Positions 8,101 to 15,362 of a stretch of 36,486 nucleotides of DNA are shown here, in pieces. The notes under the pieces were generated by a model that saw only the letters and a list, made by a program, of their open reading frames with translations, did not search any database and had not been told where the DNA came from. The number at the start of each line of letters is the position of its first letter. Positions within the stretch are counted from its first letter, which is position 1. The stretch is from NCBI GenBank assembly GCA_028710525.1, contig JAQTTY010000017.1:1-36486 (forward strand). The letters run 5' to 3'. Made by a program: the position numbers and the translations under genes. The DNA is from Gallionella sp. (lineage in GTDB: Bacteria > Pseudomonadota > Gammaproteobacteria > Burkholderiales > Gallionellaceae).

Positions 8101-9313
8101 TCTGTTTACGCATCGTGATGTCACGCGACAGCACGATGTAGTGTGCCGCTTTGCCGGATGAATTGGGTTTGCGCGACACTGAGAGTTCGAACCAGTGGGT
8201 CGCGCCATCGGGTAAGTTCAACTGGATCTGCTTACCGTTGGAATAGCCATGCGCCTCGGCCTCACGCATAGCATCCATACACACCACCACCGCAGCGGCT
8301 GGCAATATCTCGTGTATGGTTCGCCCTATCAGTTGAGCCGGTGGTGCGGCCAGTAATTCTTCATGTGGCGAGTGATAGTCTAAATAGCGTCCCTCACCGT
8401 CAATCTCAAATAACAGGTCAGGCAAGGCATCTAGGGTCGCTTGGAGTCGACTTTGCATCTCATGCAATTGTTCGTAAGGCCTATCTATGGTGGCAAGGAA
8501 GATGCCGCGATAGAGAAAGAAATATGCCGCCACCTTGTACAGATGGCCTAACAGATTGTAGATGTCGGTCACGTCCGCATAGAGCGTAAATAGAAACTCG
8601 CTCAAGGCCATGGCACAGGCAGCGGCAAACAACCAAGGGCCATTGAACAGTGCCTGATCGTTGCGGCGTTGCCAGAACACCAGCGCCGTCGCCACGCTCA
8701 ACAATACCAGCACATATTCATAGCTGATCTTGAATGGTGTCAGTCCTTTACCGGGGACAAAAGTAGCAGGCAACCAATCGTGATGCAGCAAGAACAGCCA
8801 ATGCACCACCGCGACAAAACTCAGCACCAGCGCTAACACCAGGAAGCGCGAGCTTCTGGAAACCAAGCTATACCAAGGTTTGATGGCAACGATAAGCAAG
8901 GCAGTGACCGCTAGACTGCGCGCCGCCAGCCAGAAATCGATAGCCTTCTCTGGGCTGCTGGGGGTAATGAAATCGGGCATCCCTGCATAGGACATGGCAT
9001 GACTAAAATCCAGTATGGCCACCCCGAGAAAGGCACAGGAGATAAACAGATTCTGTCCCGCCACACCGCGATGATGCGCATGCCAACCTACTGTGAATAT
9101 CTGTAAAGACACGAATACCGCAAGCGCCTCTAGCAGGGTATGCAAGGGCAAATAACCGGAGATTCCTCTCAGACTCTCAGCGGCAGGCAACAACTTGGCC
9201 ATTATCACCAACACAGTCATTACCACCACCATTGCATACACCCTATGCAGCAAAGGCCATCGCCATGGTTGGTACCATGCTGGATCAGGATATTCTGGGG
9301 AGACGCTATTCAT
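5126..9313 (-). CDS. MASE3-PAS-GAF-PAS-GGDEF-EAL cyclic-di-GMP enzyme
   Basis: A 1395-residue inner-membrane signalling protein. Residues about 20-275 form a multi-helix MASE3-type sensor (FSHAMSYAGMPDF is typical). Then come a PAS domain (about 285-400), a GAF domain (about 410-575), three further PAS domains to about 960, a GGDEF domain and an EAL domain. GGDEF is intact at 1047-1051. EAL is intact at 1174-1176 (AEALLRW), followed by ELTEAV, IDDFGTGYSSL, KLKIDQSFV, AEGVET and QGYHFSKPL. Both halves therefore keep their catalytic residues: diguanylate cyclase (2 GTP to c-di-GMP) and phosphodiesterase (c-di-GMP to pGpG). Which dominates cannot be read from sequence. The ligands of MASE3, PAS and GAF are unknown. 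It is convergent with the lolD group and is not obviously in an operon. Confidence 0.95.
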   Translation of the reverse strand: MNSVSPEYPDPAWYQPWRWPLLHRVYAMVVVMTVLVIMAKLLPAAESLRGISGYLPLHTLLEALAVFVSLQIFTVGWHAHHRGVAGQNLFISCAFLGVAILDFSHAMSYAGMPDFITPSSPEKAIDFWLAARSLAVTALLIVAIKPWYSLVSRSSRFLVLALVLSFVAVVHWLFLLHHDWLPATFVPGKGLTPFKISYEYVLVLLSVATALVFWQRRNDQALFNGPWLFAAACAMALSEFLFTLYADVTDIYNLLGHLYKVAAYFFLYRGIFLATIDRPYEQLHEMQSRLQATLDALPDLLFEIDGEGRYLDYHSPHEELLAAPPAQLIGRTIHEILPAAAVVVCMDAMREAEAHGYSNGKQIQLNLPDGATHWFELSVSRKPNSSGKAAHYIVLSRDITMRKQTEASLDRLGKMYSALSQCNQAMMRSGSEAELFPIICRNAVRYGGMRMAWISWLDEDGKTVRPIASYGEGTEYLQEILVSLDPDSPYGNGPTGIAMREDRPYWCQDFHTDEATNAWRLNGERYGWVSSASLPLHRKGVAVGALTVYAPEVGAFDEALQSLLLEMTMDIDYALEVFMGEKMRVQAESELDSSRQLLQTVIDTAPMRVFWKNKDLRYMGCNPLFAQDAGKDSPHDLIGKDDFDMTWREQAELYRSDDRRVMETGEAQLFFDEPQNTPEGGQIWLRTSKVPLRNKAQEVIGVLGVYEDITEHKLAEQRLLSESKVRKQMMEALPGVFYMLDENEHMLMWNNNFERFTQRSGGELAKISPLDLFIQKDKGRVAMAIANTFESGEASIEATFLAKDGTQLDYYLTGLRIELDGKPVLVGIGVDIGERKRAEASLTMLSLAVEQSANSIVITDLAANIEYANTAFTKVTGYSLDEVKGSNPRLLQSGKTPAATYQDMWETLSAGKTWRGELINLRKDGSEYTESAMISPVRGADGKVKNYLAVKENITERKLAESQIQQLAYFDQLTGLPNRRLLVDRFAFAHSLAQRNGEQLAVLYLDLDHFKNINDSLGHTVGDAVLKEIAQRLSAMLREGDVVSRQGGDEFILVLPGTDADGAGLVATNIIAAIFEPCHIEHYELSITPSIGIAIYPEDGEDFETLAKNADAAMYQVKQENRNGYRFFTAQMQAHSARTLLLSNGLRHALERNELFLQYQPQMSIRDGHIVGAEALLRWQHPELGLISPAEFISIAEDSGQIIAIGAWVLRTAVQQMKEWMDLNMPPMVMAVNLSAVQFRHAGLTEMVTAVLDEVGLPHECLELELTEAVAMDDPQSAVAVMDKLHERGIRMSIDDFGTGYSSLSYLKRFKVYKLKIDQSFVRDITVDAEDKAIVTAIINLANSLGMQTIAEGVETAGQLAYLRSQGCDEVQGYHFSKPLSPLHFVAYVHKLGEI

Positions 9314-9408
9314 CGCGGGGACATGGATACCCGAAGTTAGAGAGCTCCCAGATTAAGGTAGACGGGTGCGCGGAGAAGGTTGGATTAGCCCCCTAAAAAG
9401 GCTGCTGT

Positions 9409-9957
9409 TCAGAAACGCGATGTAGATGATGTCCTACTTTTCGCTCTGGCCCGCCAACGCAAGATCACCATGACTCGCCATGCCAGCCGCACCAGCACAT
9501 AACCCAAACCGGCCAATAGCAGGGCTAATAGCGGTAAACCAATCAAAATTGGCTCGCCTAGCGCCGTGAACCAGCCCCACAACTCACTCAGCCAGTTATG
9601 CCAGTGCATATCCGGCAGGACCAAGGCCACAGACTTATGGCTACCCGTGACTAGACTCCCCAACTGATAGGCCAGCACATATAAGGGCAAGATGGTGAAG
9701 GGGTTGGTATACCAAGTGGACAACAGCGCCACCGGCAAATTGACCCGCAACTTGATGGCCAGTAAGGCCGCCACCAACATCTGCAAAGGCCCGGGGATAA
9801 GTCCCGCGAACAACCCCACCGCCACCCCACCAGCCACAGAACGTCTGTGCAGATGCCACAGCGCGTGATGTTGCAAGAGATGAGCGAATGGTCTCAACCA
9901 GCCATAGCTCTTGATCGTCTCGTGATCGGGCATCCATTTTTTCAATTGTTTACGCAT
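9409..9957 (-). CDS. DUF2062 membrane protein
   Basis: A 182-residue integral membrane protein of the DUF2062 family, function unknown. The diagnostic parts are RRSVAGGVAVGLFAGLIPGPLQML (about 39-62), then NLPVALLSTWYTNPFTILPLYVLAYQLG, with helices near 42-70, 75-100 and 130-160 and a basic C-terminus. Start ATG at 9955-9957. The start codons of this gene and of comEC are 33 bases apart on opposite strands, so their promoters must overlap. I recall DUF2062 next to comEC in other betaproteobacteria, which suggests a conserved but unexplained association. Confidence 0.9.
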   Translation of the reverse strand: MRKQLKKWMPDHETIKSYGWLRPFAHLLQHHALWHLHRRSVAGGVAVGLFAGLIPGPLQMLVAALLAIKLRVNLPVALLSTWYTNPFTILPLYVLAYQLGSLVTGSHKSVALVLPDMHWHNWLSELWGWFTALGEPILIGLPLLALLLAGLGYVLVRLAWRVMVILRWRARAKSRTSSTSRF

Positions 9958-9990
9958 GACGGCATTCTAGCTGCGGCGTAATCTACGCGT

Positions 9991-12411
9991 ATGGTTCTAT
10001 TCACTCTCAGTTACGCATGCGGCGTGTGGCTGTTGCAGCAGCAAGCTGCATTGCCCGGATATAGCTGGGCATGGTTACTGGCGCTCACACCGCTGGCTTT
10101 GCTGCTGGACGAGCGGGTAACTTGGGCGCGCGTCCTGCGTGGGCTGCTCACCATTTTGCTCGGCGTCGTGCTGGGCTTTTATCTCTCCGCCTATCAGGCA
10201 CAGCAACGCCTCGCCATCACCCTACCCTATGAGTGGCAGGGGCGCGACATCGAAGTCATCGGCGTGGTCGCCGAGTTGCCACGGGTGAGCGAACGCGGTC
10301 AGCGCTTCGCCTTCGATGTGGAGCAGACGCTAACGCCTGAAGTTGCCGTCCCTCCTCACGTCTATCTCAGCACCTATATCGATGAGCGCAGTGAACCAGT
10401 TCAAGTCCACGCGGGCGAACGCTGGCAGTTCACCGTGCGCCTCAAACAACCACATGGCAGCAGCAATCCGCACAGCTTTGACTTTGAACGTTGGGCGCTA
10501 GAGAACAATGTACGCGCGGTCGGTTATGTACACAGCAAGGGAGACAATCATCGTATAGACACACTCGTCGCAGGCATAGGCTATCGCATCGAAAGTTGGC
10601 GCGAGGCAGTGCGCGAGCGTTTTGCTGCGACTTTGCAAAACGCGCCCTATGTCGGCGTGTTGAGCGCGCTAGCGATAGGTGACCAAAGCAGCATCCCGCA
10701 AGCGCAATGGCAGGTGTATACGCGCACTGGCGTCAATCATCTGATGTCGATTTCGGGCCTGCACATCACCATGCTCGCCAGTCTCGCTTATGCGCTGTGC
10801 TATTGGTTATGGCGTCGCAGCGTGCACCTCACGCTATGGCTGCCTGCGCGCAAAGCCGCCTCCACCCTCGCCTTGCTGATGGCGCTCGCTTATGCGCTGC
10901 TGTCAGGCTACGGCGTTCCGGCCCAGCGCACCGTGTACATGGTGGCGGCAGTCACTGTCGCCTTATGGATGAAGCGTAACTTCTCAGTGTCGCAGATATT
11001 GAGTTTCGCACTGTTGCCGGTATTAATGATCGACCCTTGGGCGGTGCTCGCGCCGGGCTTCTGGTTGTCGTTTGGTGCGGTCGCGCTAATCCTCTATGTC
11101 AACTCCCACCGCCTCGGCCATATACGCACCGAAAGTGCAAGCAGTGACAGTCGTAGCGTCTATTTCAAACGCGTGATAACAGAATATGCCGTTGTGCAAT
11201 GGGCCATGAGCATAGGCCTGACGCCCTTGCTGCTCGGCTTGTTTCAGCAAGTCTCGCTAGTCTCTCCTATTGCCAATGCCATCGCCATCCCGCTGGTGAG
11301 TCTGATCGTCGTCCCGCTGACACTGTTAGGTGCCGTGCTCCCAATAGAGCCACCTTTGTGGCTGGCACATGCGGTCATGCAATTCACCATGCAAATACTG
11401 GAATGGCTGAACAATCTGCCGCAAGCGGTATGGACACAACATGCGCCACCCGCATGGAGCATCGTCAGCGGCATGCTCGGTGTACTGCTCATCCTTGCGC
11501 CGCGCGGCTTTCCATCGCGCTGGTTAGGTTGGGTATTGATGCTACCCATGTTTCTCAACACACCTGAAGCACCCGCATCCAATAGCTTGCGCATGATCGT
11601 ATTCGATGTCGGCCAAGGCTTGGCGGTGGGCGTACAGACACACTCGCATGCCCTGCTCTACGACACCGGACCCGACTATTCCGGCGATGCGGACAGCGGT
11701 AACCGCGTCATCGTTCCCGCCTTGCGCGCCATGGGCATCAGCCAACTGGACGGCTTGATACTGAGCCATGACGACATCGACCATAGCGGCGGCACGACCT
11801 CGGTACTGCAAGCCATGCCCGTCACCTGGATAGCGTCGTCTTTGCCTGACGACAGCCCTATGTTGCAGGACATCGCCGTGCAGAACGGCGCCGAGTTGCA
11901 CGGCAGACGACGTTGCAACGATGGCGAACGTTGGTCTTGGGATGGCGTGGACTTCACCATCTTGCATCCCGATTCAGTGGTCGATAGCAACAGCAAACCG
12001 CACGACAACAACCTGAGTTGCGTGCTGCGTATCAGCATAGGCGAGCAACATATCCTGCTGGTCGGCGACATCGAAAAAAACAGCGAACAACGACTACTAA
12101 AATTGCATGCGGAACAACTCCCCGCCAACCTGCTAGTTGTGCCACATCACGGCAGCAAGAGTTCCTCAACGATAGAGTTTGTCGGCACAGTACTGCCCGA
12201 CTATGCGGTATTCACCAACGGCTATCGCAACCGCTTCGGCCATCCCAAAGAAGAGATTGTGCAACGCTACGCCGACAGCGGCGCAGAACTACTGCGCTCG
12301 GATGAAGATGGTGCGGTACTGGTAACGATGGATGCGCAAGGCTTGAGTGTGGAACGTTATCGCAAAACCCATCAGCGCTACTGGACGCATCAAGTGCATG
12401 AACAACATTGA
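9991..12411 (+). CDS. comEC: ComEC/Rec2 DNA-uptake channel
   Basis: An inner-membrane protein of 806 residues that passes single-stranded DNA into the cytoplasm during natural transformation. The order fits the family. N-terminal helices lead to a DUF4131-like soluble part (about 60-185). The competence domain (about 215-500) opens with ALAIGDQSSIP and GVNHLMSISGLHITML. A C-terminal metallo-beta-lactamase-like domain from about 530 carries SHDDIDHSGG (His593, Asp595, Asp597, His598) and VVPHHGS. Full length with all expected motifs, so likely functional. ATG 9991 is the first start giving a proper membrane N-terminus. Whether the host is competent depends on pilus genes outside the window. 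Confidence 0.95.
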   Translation: MVLFTLSYACGVWLLQQQAALPGYSWAWLLALTPLALLLDERVTWARVLRGLLTILLGVVLGFYLSAYQAQQRLAITLPYEWQGRDIEVIGVVAELPRVSERGQRFAFDVEQTLTPEVAVPPHVYLSTYIDERSEPVQVHAGERWQFTVRLKQPHGSSNPHSFDFERWALENNVRAVGYVHSKGDNHRIDTLVAGIGYRIESWREAVRERFAATLQNAPYVGVLSALAIGDQSSIPQAQWQVYTRTGVNHLMSISGLHITMLASLAYALCYWLWRRSVHLTLWLPARKAASTLALLMALAYALLSGYGVPAQRTVYMVAAVTVALWMKRNFSVSQILSFALLPVLMIDPWAVLAPGFWLSFGAVALILYVNSHRLGHIRTESASSDSRSVYFKRVITEYAVVQWAMSIGLTPLLLGLFQQVSLVSPIANAIAIPLVSLIVVPLTLLGAVLPIEPPLWLAHAVMQFTMQILEWLNNLPQAVWTQHAPPAWSIVSGMLGVLLILAPRGFPSRWLGWVLMLPMFLNTPEAPASNSLRMIVFDVGQGLAVGVQTHSHALLYDTGPDYSGDADSGNRVIVPALRAMGISQLDGLILSHDDIDHSGGTTSVLQAMPVTWIASSLPDDSPMLQDIAVQNGAELHGRRRCNDGERWSWDGVDFTILHPDSVVDSNSKPHDNNLSCVLRISIGEQHILLVGDIEKNSEQRLLKLHAEQLPANLLVVPHHGSKSSSTIEFVGTVLPDYAVFTNGYRNRFGHPKEEIVQRYADSGAELLRSDEDGAVLVTMDAQGLSVERYRKTHQRYWTHQVHEQH

Positions 12412-12418
12412 ACAACGT

Positions 12419-12446
12419 CGTCATTCCGGCCTGCGCCGGAATGACG
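12419..12446. repeat. REP-like perfect palindrome
   Basis: Twelve bases, CGTCATTCCGGC, and their exact reverse complement flank the loop CTGC. The core ATTCCGGC...GCCGGAAT is a widespread proteobacterial extragenic palindrome. It lies 7 bases after the comEC stop and 20 before the glutathione transferase gene. There is no T-run, so it is more likely a REP-like element or mRNA-stabilising hairpin than a true terminator. Confidence 0.75.
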
Positions 12447-12466
12447 ATTCAAATAAAATACCCGCC

Positions 12467-13117
12467 ATGCCACTCCCAGTCCTCTACTCCTTCCGCCGTT
12501 GTCCCTATGCCATGCGTGCGCGCAGCGCACTCATCGCCGTAGGCATCAGCGTCGAACTGCGTGAAATCGTGCTGCGCGACAAACCCGCCGAGATGCTAAC
12601 CGCCTCACCCAAGGGCAGTGTGCCCGTGCTGGTATTGCCCGATGGCCGCGTGATAGACGAGAGTTGGGACATCATGCTGTGGGCCTTGCGCACCCACGGT
12701 GCGCACCCTTGGTTGGGCGAAAATGAGTGTCATGTGGGGGCTGCACTACCGCTGGTCGCCGAGAACGACTCCACCTTCAAACGCGCACTGGATCGCTACA
12801 AATATCCCGAACGTTTTCCCGAACACTCGCAGGCGTTTTATCGTGAATTGGGCGAAGAATTTCTAGTGAGATTAGAAGAGCATCTAGCTGTCGCGCCATT
12901 TCTACTCGGCGACACCATGAGCATCGCCGATGCCGCCCTGCTCCCCTTCATACGCCAGTTCGCCGCCGTCGATCCAGACTGGTTCGCCAGCGCGCCTTAT
13001 CCCAAGCTGCGCACTTGGCTAGCGGATTACACAGAGTCGAAATTATTTATGCGAGTGATGCAGAAGTTTCCGGCTTGGCAGGCTGGTGACACGCCAATCA
13101 TCTTTGTCGGTATTTAG
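12467..13117 (+). CDS. Glutathione S-transferase family protein
   Basis: A 216-residue cytosolic protein with the glutathione transferase fold. The N-terminal thioredoxin-like half (1-75) contains SFRRCPYAMRARSAL with Cys12, a glutaredoxin-like active-site position, then VPVLVLPDG and the glutathione-binding pair DESWDIM. The helical C-terminal half (about 85-205) holds FLLGDTMSIADAALLPFIRQF, the conserved capping-box region. Start ATG 12467 was chosen over the longer reading from 12347, which begins inside comEC and crosses the palindrome. The substrate is unknown; with Cys rather than Ser or Tyr it may act as a thiol transferase or deglutathionylase. Confidence 0.88.
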   Translation: MPLPVLYSFRRCPYAMRARSALIAVGISVELREIVLRDKPAEMLTASPKGSVPVLVLPDGRVIDESWDIMLWALRTHGAHPWLGENECHVGAALPLVAENDSTFKRALDRYKYPERFPEHSQAFYRELGEEFLVRLEEHLAVAPFLLGDTMSIADAALLPFIRQFAAVDPDWFASAPYPKLRTWLADYTESKLFMRVMQKFPAWQAGDTPIIFVGI

Positions 13118-13157
13118 ATATAACTGCTGGCTGGTAATGGTTAAATATCCGTTGCGC

Positions 13158-13505
13158 GTCTCCTGCCCCGTCATGCGTTGCTGTATCCACTTCTCGCAGC
13201 GCCCGTGATTTTGCCAAGTCTCACGCGCACTGACAAGTGAGCACGCTGGGTCAGCTAGCTCCCGCATCCGCTCATAACCTACCTTGGCCAGCCACAGCTT
13301 GATCGGCTCGGCCTTCGGGCTGGGCACAGACTGCACCAAACGCAGCAAAGTTTCGGCTGTGGCAACATCGGTGAGACGTTGCTTTCCATCCTCGGCGGTC
13401 ATTTTCAACTGGTAACAAACTGTTACCAGTTGACTACCTTCCTTATCTAAACGGCCTTTCAGAACCTTCCAATAATTTCTAGCAGTTTGATAATCAGCTG
13501 ATTGC
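13158..13505 (-). pseudogene. Internal fragment of a BRO/antirepressor-like gene
   Basis: Reading the minus strand, one frame gives SADYQTARNYWKVLKGRL near 13500 and then TAEDGKQRLTDVAT, SVPSPKAEPIKLWLAKVGYERM and CEKWIQQRMTGQETRN near 13160. As I know it, this is the core of the phage antirepressor / BRO-N / DinD-like family. The expected N-terminal start (the segment usually before SADYQ) is absent in that frame: the upstream sequence is unrelated and soon hits a stop. The family's continuation after QETRN is also missing; the frame runs into unrelated residues and stops at 13043, within the converging glutathione transferase gene. Both ends are therefore lost. A short protein of 121 residues from 13408 is possible but unlikely to be functional. 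Confidence 0.7.
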
Positions 13506-13776
13506 TGCTTTCTTTTGGCGGCTTGATGGGGGTGTTGGGGAGTTTGTCTTTGAAGGTTGTGGCATCGGTATAGAGCTGTGTTTTTTCAAAATGACGACGA
13601 GCTTTTTTGCAGTCGCTCCGCGTCCTGCCGCGAACGGGGTGTATCCGTAGCCAGAGCATGCATCCACTGGTGCACCAGCGCTTTCGCGCTCTGTGCCTTC
13701 CGATGCATATTGAGTTGCAGTGGGCAGGAATGCCGCTTCGATTTCTTTAGAAAATTGATTCATTCTTGTCCGTTGA
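13506..13776. other. Non-coding-looking remnant DNA next to toxin gene
   Basis: All ORFs here are short and overlap in several frames, and none has a family feature I recognise. One minus-strand frame (MNQFSKEIEAAFLP... from about 13760 down) is open for 89 codons to 13494 but looks low in information. Together with the antirepressor fragment it reads as decayed accessory DNA. Confidence 0.4.
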
Positions 13777-14064
13777 TTATTTAACGCGTTTTGCCGCTGC
13801 CAGATAAACCACGCTGTCTTCGCGCTTGCCAACTGCAACCACAATCACGGTGATGGTGGTGTCTTCCACCTGATAGACCAAGCGGTATCCGGCGGCACGC
13901 AATTTGATTTTGTAGCAGTCTGGCATGGCTGCTAGTTTTGCCGATTCGATGCGCGGTTGCGCCAGTCGCTCGATCAGTTTCTTTTTGAACTGTTCGCGGA
14001 TTGGGCTATCCAGCTTCTGCCATTCTTTTTGCGCAGAAGTCTTGAATTCAAGCCTATAAGTCAT
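13777..14064 (-). CDS. RelE/ParE-superfamily toxin
   Basis: A 95-residue small basic protein of the RelE fold. It begins TYRLEFKTSAQKEWQKLD, followed by a helical pair, the strand segment CYKIKLRAAGYRLVYQVED and the closing strand ITVIVVAVGKREDSVVY. This is the StbE/RelE type; relatives cleave mRNA on the ribosome. Key basic residues of the central strands (Lys, Arg in KIKLRAAGYRLVY) are present, so it may be active. It overlaps the end of its antitoxin gene by 11 bases, which couples their translation. Being the distal gene keeps toxin output behind antitoxin output. Confidence 0.9.
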   Translation of the reverse strand: MTYRLEFKTSAQKEWQKLDSPIREQFKKKLIERLAQPRIESAKLAAMPDCYKIKLRAAGYRLVYQVEDTTITVIVVAVGKREDSVVYLAAAKRVK

Positions 14065-14299
14065 CCAGCGTAACCTGGACGGATTTCTCGGATTGGCGTT
14101 CTTTGACCATACGCACTAGCGCTTGGTCGTCCAACTGATCCATCATCGCTTCGAATGCGGCCACGGGAACGAGGTACGCCGCTGGTCGATTGTGATTAAG
14201 GATGGCCACTGCAAAGCCCTCCGCGCCCTGAATGATGGCTGAAGGGTTTTTCTTCAATTCGCTGATGCTGACTGATGCATTGGCATAAAGCTGTTCCAT
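14054..14299 (-). CDS. Phd/YefM (StbD-like) antitoxin
   Basis: An 81-residue DNA-binding antitoxin that should neutralise the overlapping RelE-type toxin. The N-terminal fold is seen in ANASVSISELKKNPSAIIQGAEGFAVAILNHNRPAAYLVP, the Phd/YefM pattern. The acidic C-terminal tail (LDDQALVRMVKERQSEKSVQVTLDDL) is the usual toxin-binding part. The start is ATG at 14297-14299, because GGAGGGTGGT sits directly upstream at a normal distance. The reading from TTG 14311 would place that site inside the gene. The pair probably represses its own promoter at about 14334. Confidence 0.9.
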   Translation of the reverse strand: MEQLYANASVSISELKKNPSAIIQGAEGFAVAILNHNRPAAYLVPVAAFEAMMDQLDDQALVRMVKERQSEKSVQVTLDDL

Positions 14300-14333
14300 A
14301 CCACCCTCCAATTAAGACCTAAATAATGACCAG

Positions 14334-14339
14334 ATTATA
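14334..14339 (-). promoter_or_regulatory. Probable -10 box of toxin-antitoxin module 1
   Basis: On the minus strand a perfect TATAAT lies 35 bases upstream of the antitoxin ATG. The -35 region is weak (no good TTGACA at 16-18 bases), which is common for promoters repressed by their own antitoxin. Confidence 0.55.
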
Positions 14340-14712
14340 GGCCAATCCATCTTGTCGTGACTTGTAATTTTCGCTAGGGAGAACCACTCACATATACAGC
14401 GGTTCGTCGTATTTTCTCATCAGCTACGCACAGTTTTTATCCCTCGGTGCTTTGAGTATGTCCAATATCTGAAGTGTGCATTGTTACTGAAAGCAAGTCC
14501 GCGCAGGTGGATTAGTTCGATGTTAGCTACCGGAATAAGCGTTTGCTTGTCTGTCCCCACCAGCTTCCCTGTTCATTAGATGGATTTTATAAATCACGCC
14601 AAGTGCACACATTACTTTCCATTAGTTATCTACATCACACTAAGGACGTGTCTGAATAAGTCCGTTCGCTCTGAGCTTGTCGAAGGGTGCGTTCTGCAAC
14701 TCGTCGAGTTGA
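14340..14712. other. Gene-free spacer between two toxin-antitoxin modules
   Basis: No ORF of meaningful length or family character is visible on either strand in these ~370 bases. The stretch includes a REP-like element (14662-14687) and a small near-palindrome CAACTCGTCGAGTTG (14697-14711) just downstream of the second toxin gene, which could form a weak hairpin. Confidence 0.5.
14662..14687. repeat. REP-like element of the GAGCTTGTCGAAGGG type
   Basis: The stretch begins CCGTTCGCTCTGAGC and ends TTGTCGAAGGG. From memory, this is a common extragenic repeat in many proteobacterial genomes, usually near gene ends and often paired with an inverted partner. Only one copy is visible in this window. 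Confidence 0.65.
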
Positions 14713-14988
14713 TCAATACACCGCATCGTGGTCGCCGACATTAATCGGGATGATCTGGTCATCCTGTATCAGCAACTCTAAGGTGATGCGGTAAGACAGG
14801 TTGATTGAGACTGAATGCAAGCCTTGCAACCTGCCGCCCAGCGCGTGTAGCCGTAGGGAAGGGTGATGTGGATTCAACTCCAACAGTTGCAAGGTTTTGA
14901 GGTATTGCTTTTCGATATCAGGATGACGCTTGAGAAAACGCGCAGCGCGCTTTTCATATTGCGCGGTAAAGATTAGTTTGAAGCTCAT
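14713..14988 (-). CDS. RelE/StbE-family toxin, second module
   Basis: A 91-residue protein of the RelE/StbE toxin group, related to YafQ-type mRNA interferases. Signature stretches are YEKRAARFLKRHPDIEKQY, LLELNPHHPSLRLHALGG and LHSVSINLSYRITLELLIQ, ending in PINVGDHDAVY with a catalytic-type His near the C-terminus. The gene is complete, starting with ATG at 14986-14988, 12 bases after the antitoxin stop. It is quite different from the toxin of module 1, so the two modules are not a recent duplication. Confidence 0.9.
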   Translation of the reverse strand: MSFKLIFTAQYEKRAARFLKRHPDIEKQYLKTLQLLELNPHHPSLRLHALGGRLQGLHSVSINLSYRITLELLIQDDQIIPINVGDHDAVY

Positions 14989-15000
14989 GCGACTCGACTC

Positions 15001-15267
15001 TTAACTCGCGGCAGAAGTCTTCTTTACGCGCTTTACATGCGCCGCAGGCGTGCCTTGCTCAAAGCGACCTGCCGCGATATCAGCTCTGCTTTCGGCTAAA
15101 GCGGTTTCTAGTTCGCATTCACGCAGGTAGTGATATTGCGCGATTTCCATCACCACGAATCTATCCTTGCCGCGTACCGAGACTATTGCCTCCGGTTGCT
15201 CTGCCAATACGGCCTCTATAGCGGCGATACCTTTTGTTTTCAAGTCATTGGCGGTCAAACTGGACAT
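15001..15267 (-). CDS. Phd/YefM-like antitoxin, second module
   Basis: An 88-residue protein whose N-terminus (SLTANDLKTKGIAAIEAVLAEQPEAIVSVRGKDRFVVMEIAQYHYLRE) has the Phd-type pattern of a small DNA-binding dimer. The charged tail (ALAESRADIAAGRFEQGTPAAHVKRVKKTSAAS) should bind the toxin. Start ATG 15267 is preceded by AGGAG at normal spacing. It is the promoter-proximal gene of the pair, in the usual antitoxin-then-toxin order, and is expected to autoregulate. A TATTAT about 40 bases upstream could be its -10 box. Confidence 0.87.
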   Translation of the reverse strand: MSSLTANDLKTKGIAAIEAVLAEQPEAIVSVRGKDRFVVMEIAQYHYLRECELETALAESRADIAAGRFEQGTPAAHVKRVKKTSAAS

Positions 15268-15362
15268 GGATAACTCCTAAGTTGGTCTTTGTTAAACACA
15301 CCGAATAATACGCTAGACCACACTATTCATCAAACGCCACACCATGCGCAGCAGTGAGCTCT

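Noticed and set aside
9360..9408. Terminator for the DUF2062 gene
   Set aside because: Only a 4-bp stem (AGCC/GGCT) with a long loop is available.
13043..13408. Intact 121-residue antirepressor-like protein
   Set aside because: Family similarity covers only the core and starts upstream of the ATG in the same frame; both family ends are missing, so a fragment is the better reading.
13494..13844. 116-codon minus-strand ORF
   Set aside because: It begins inside the toxin gene and shows no domain or convincing composition.
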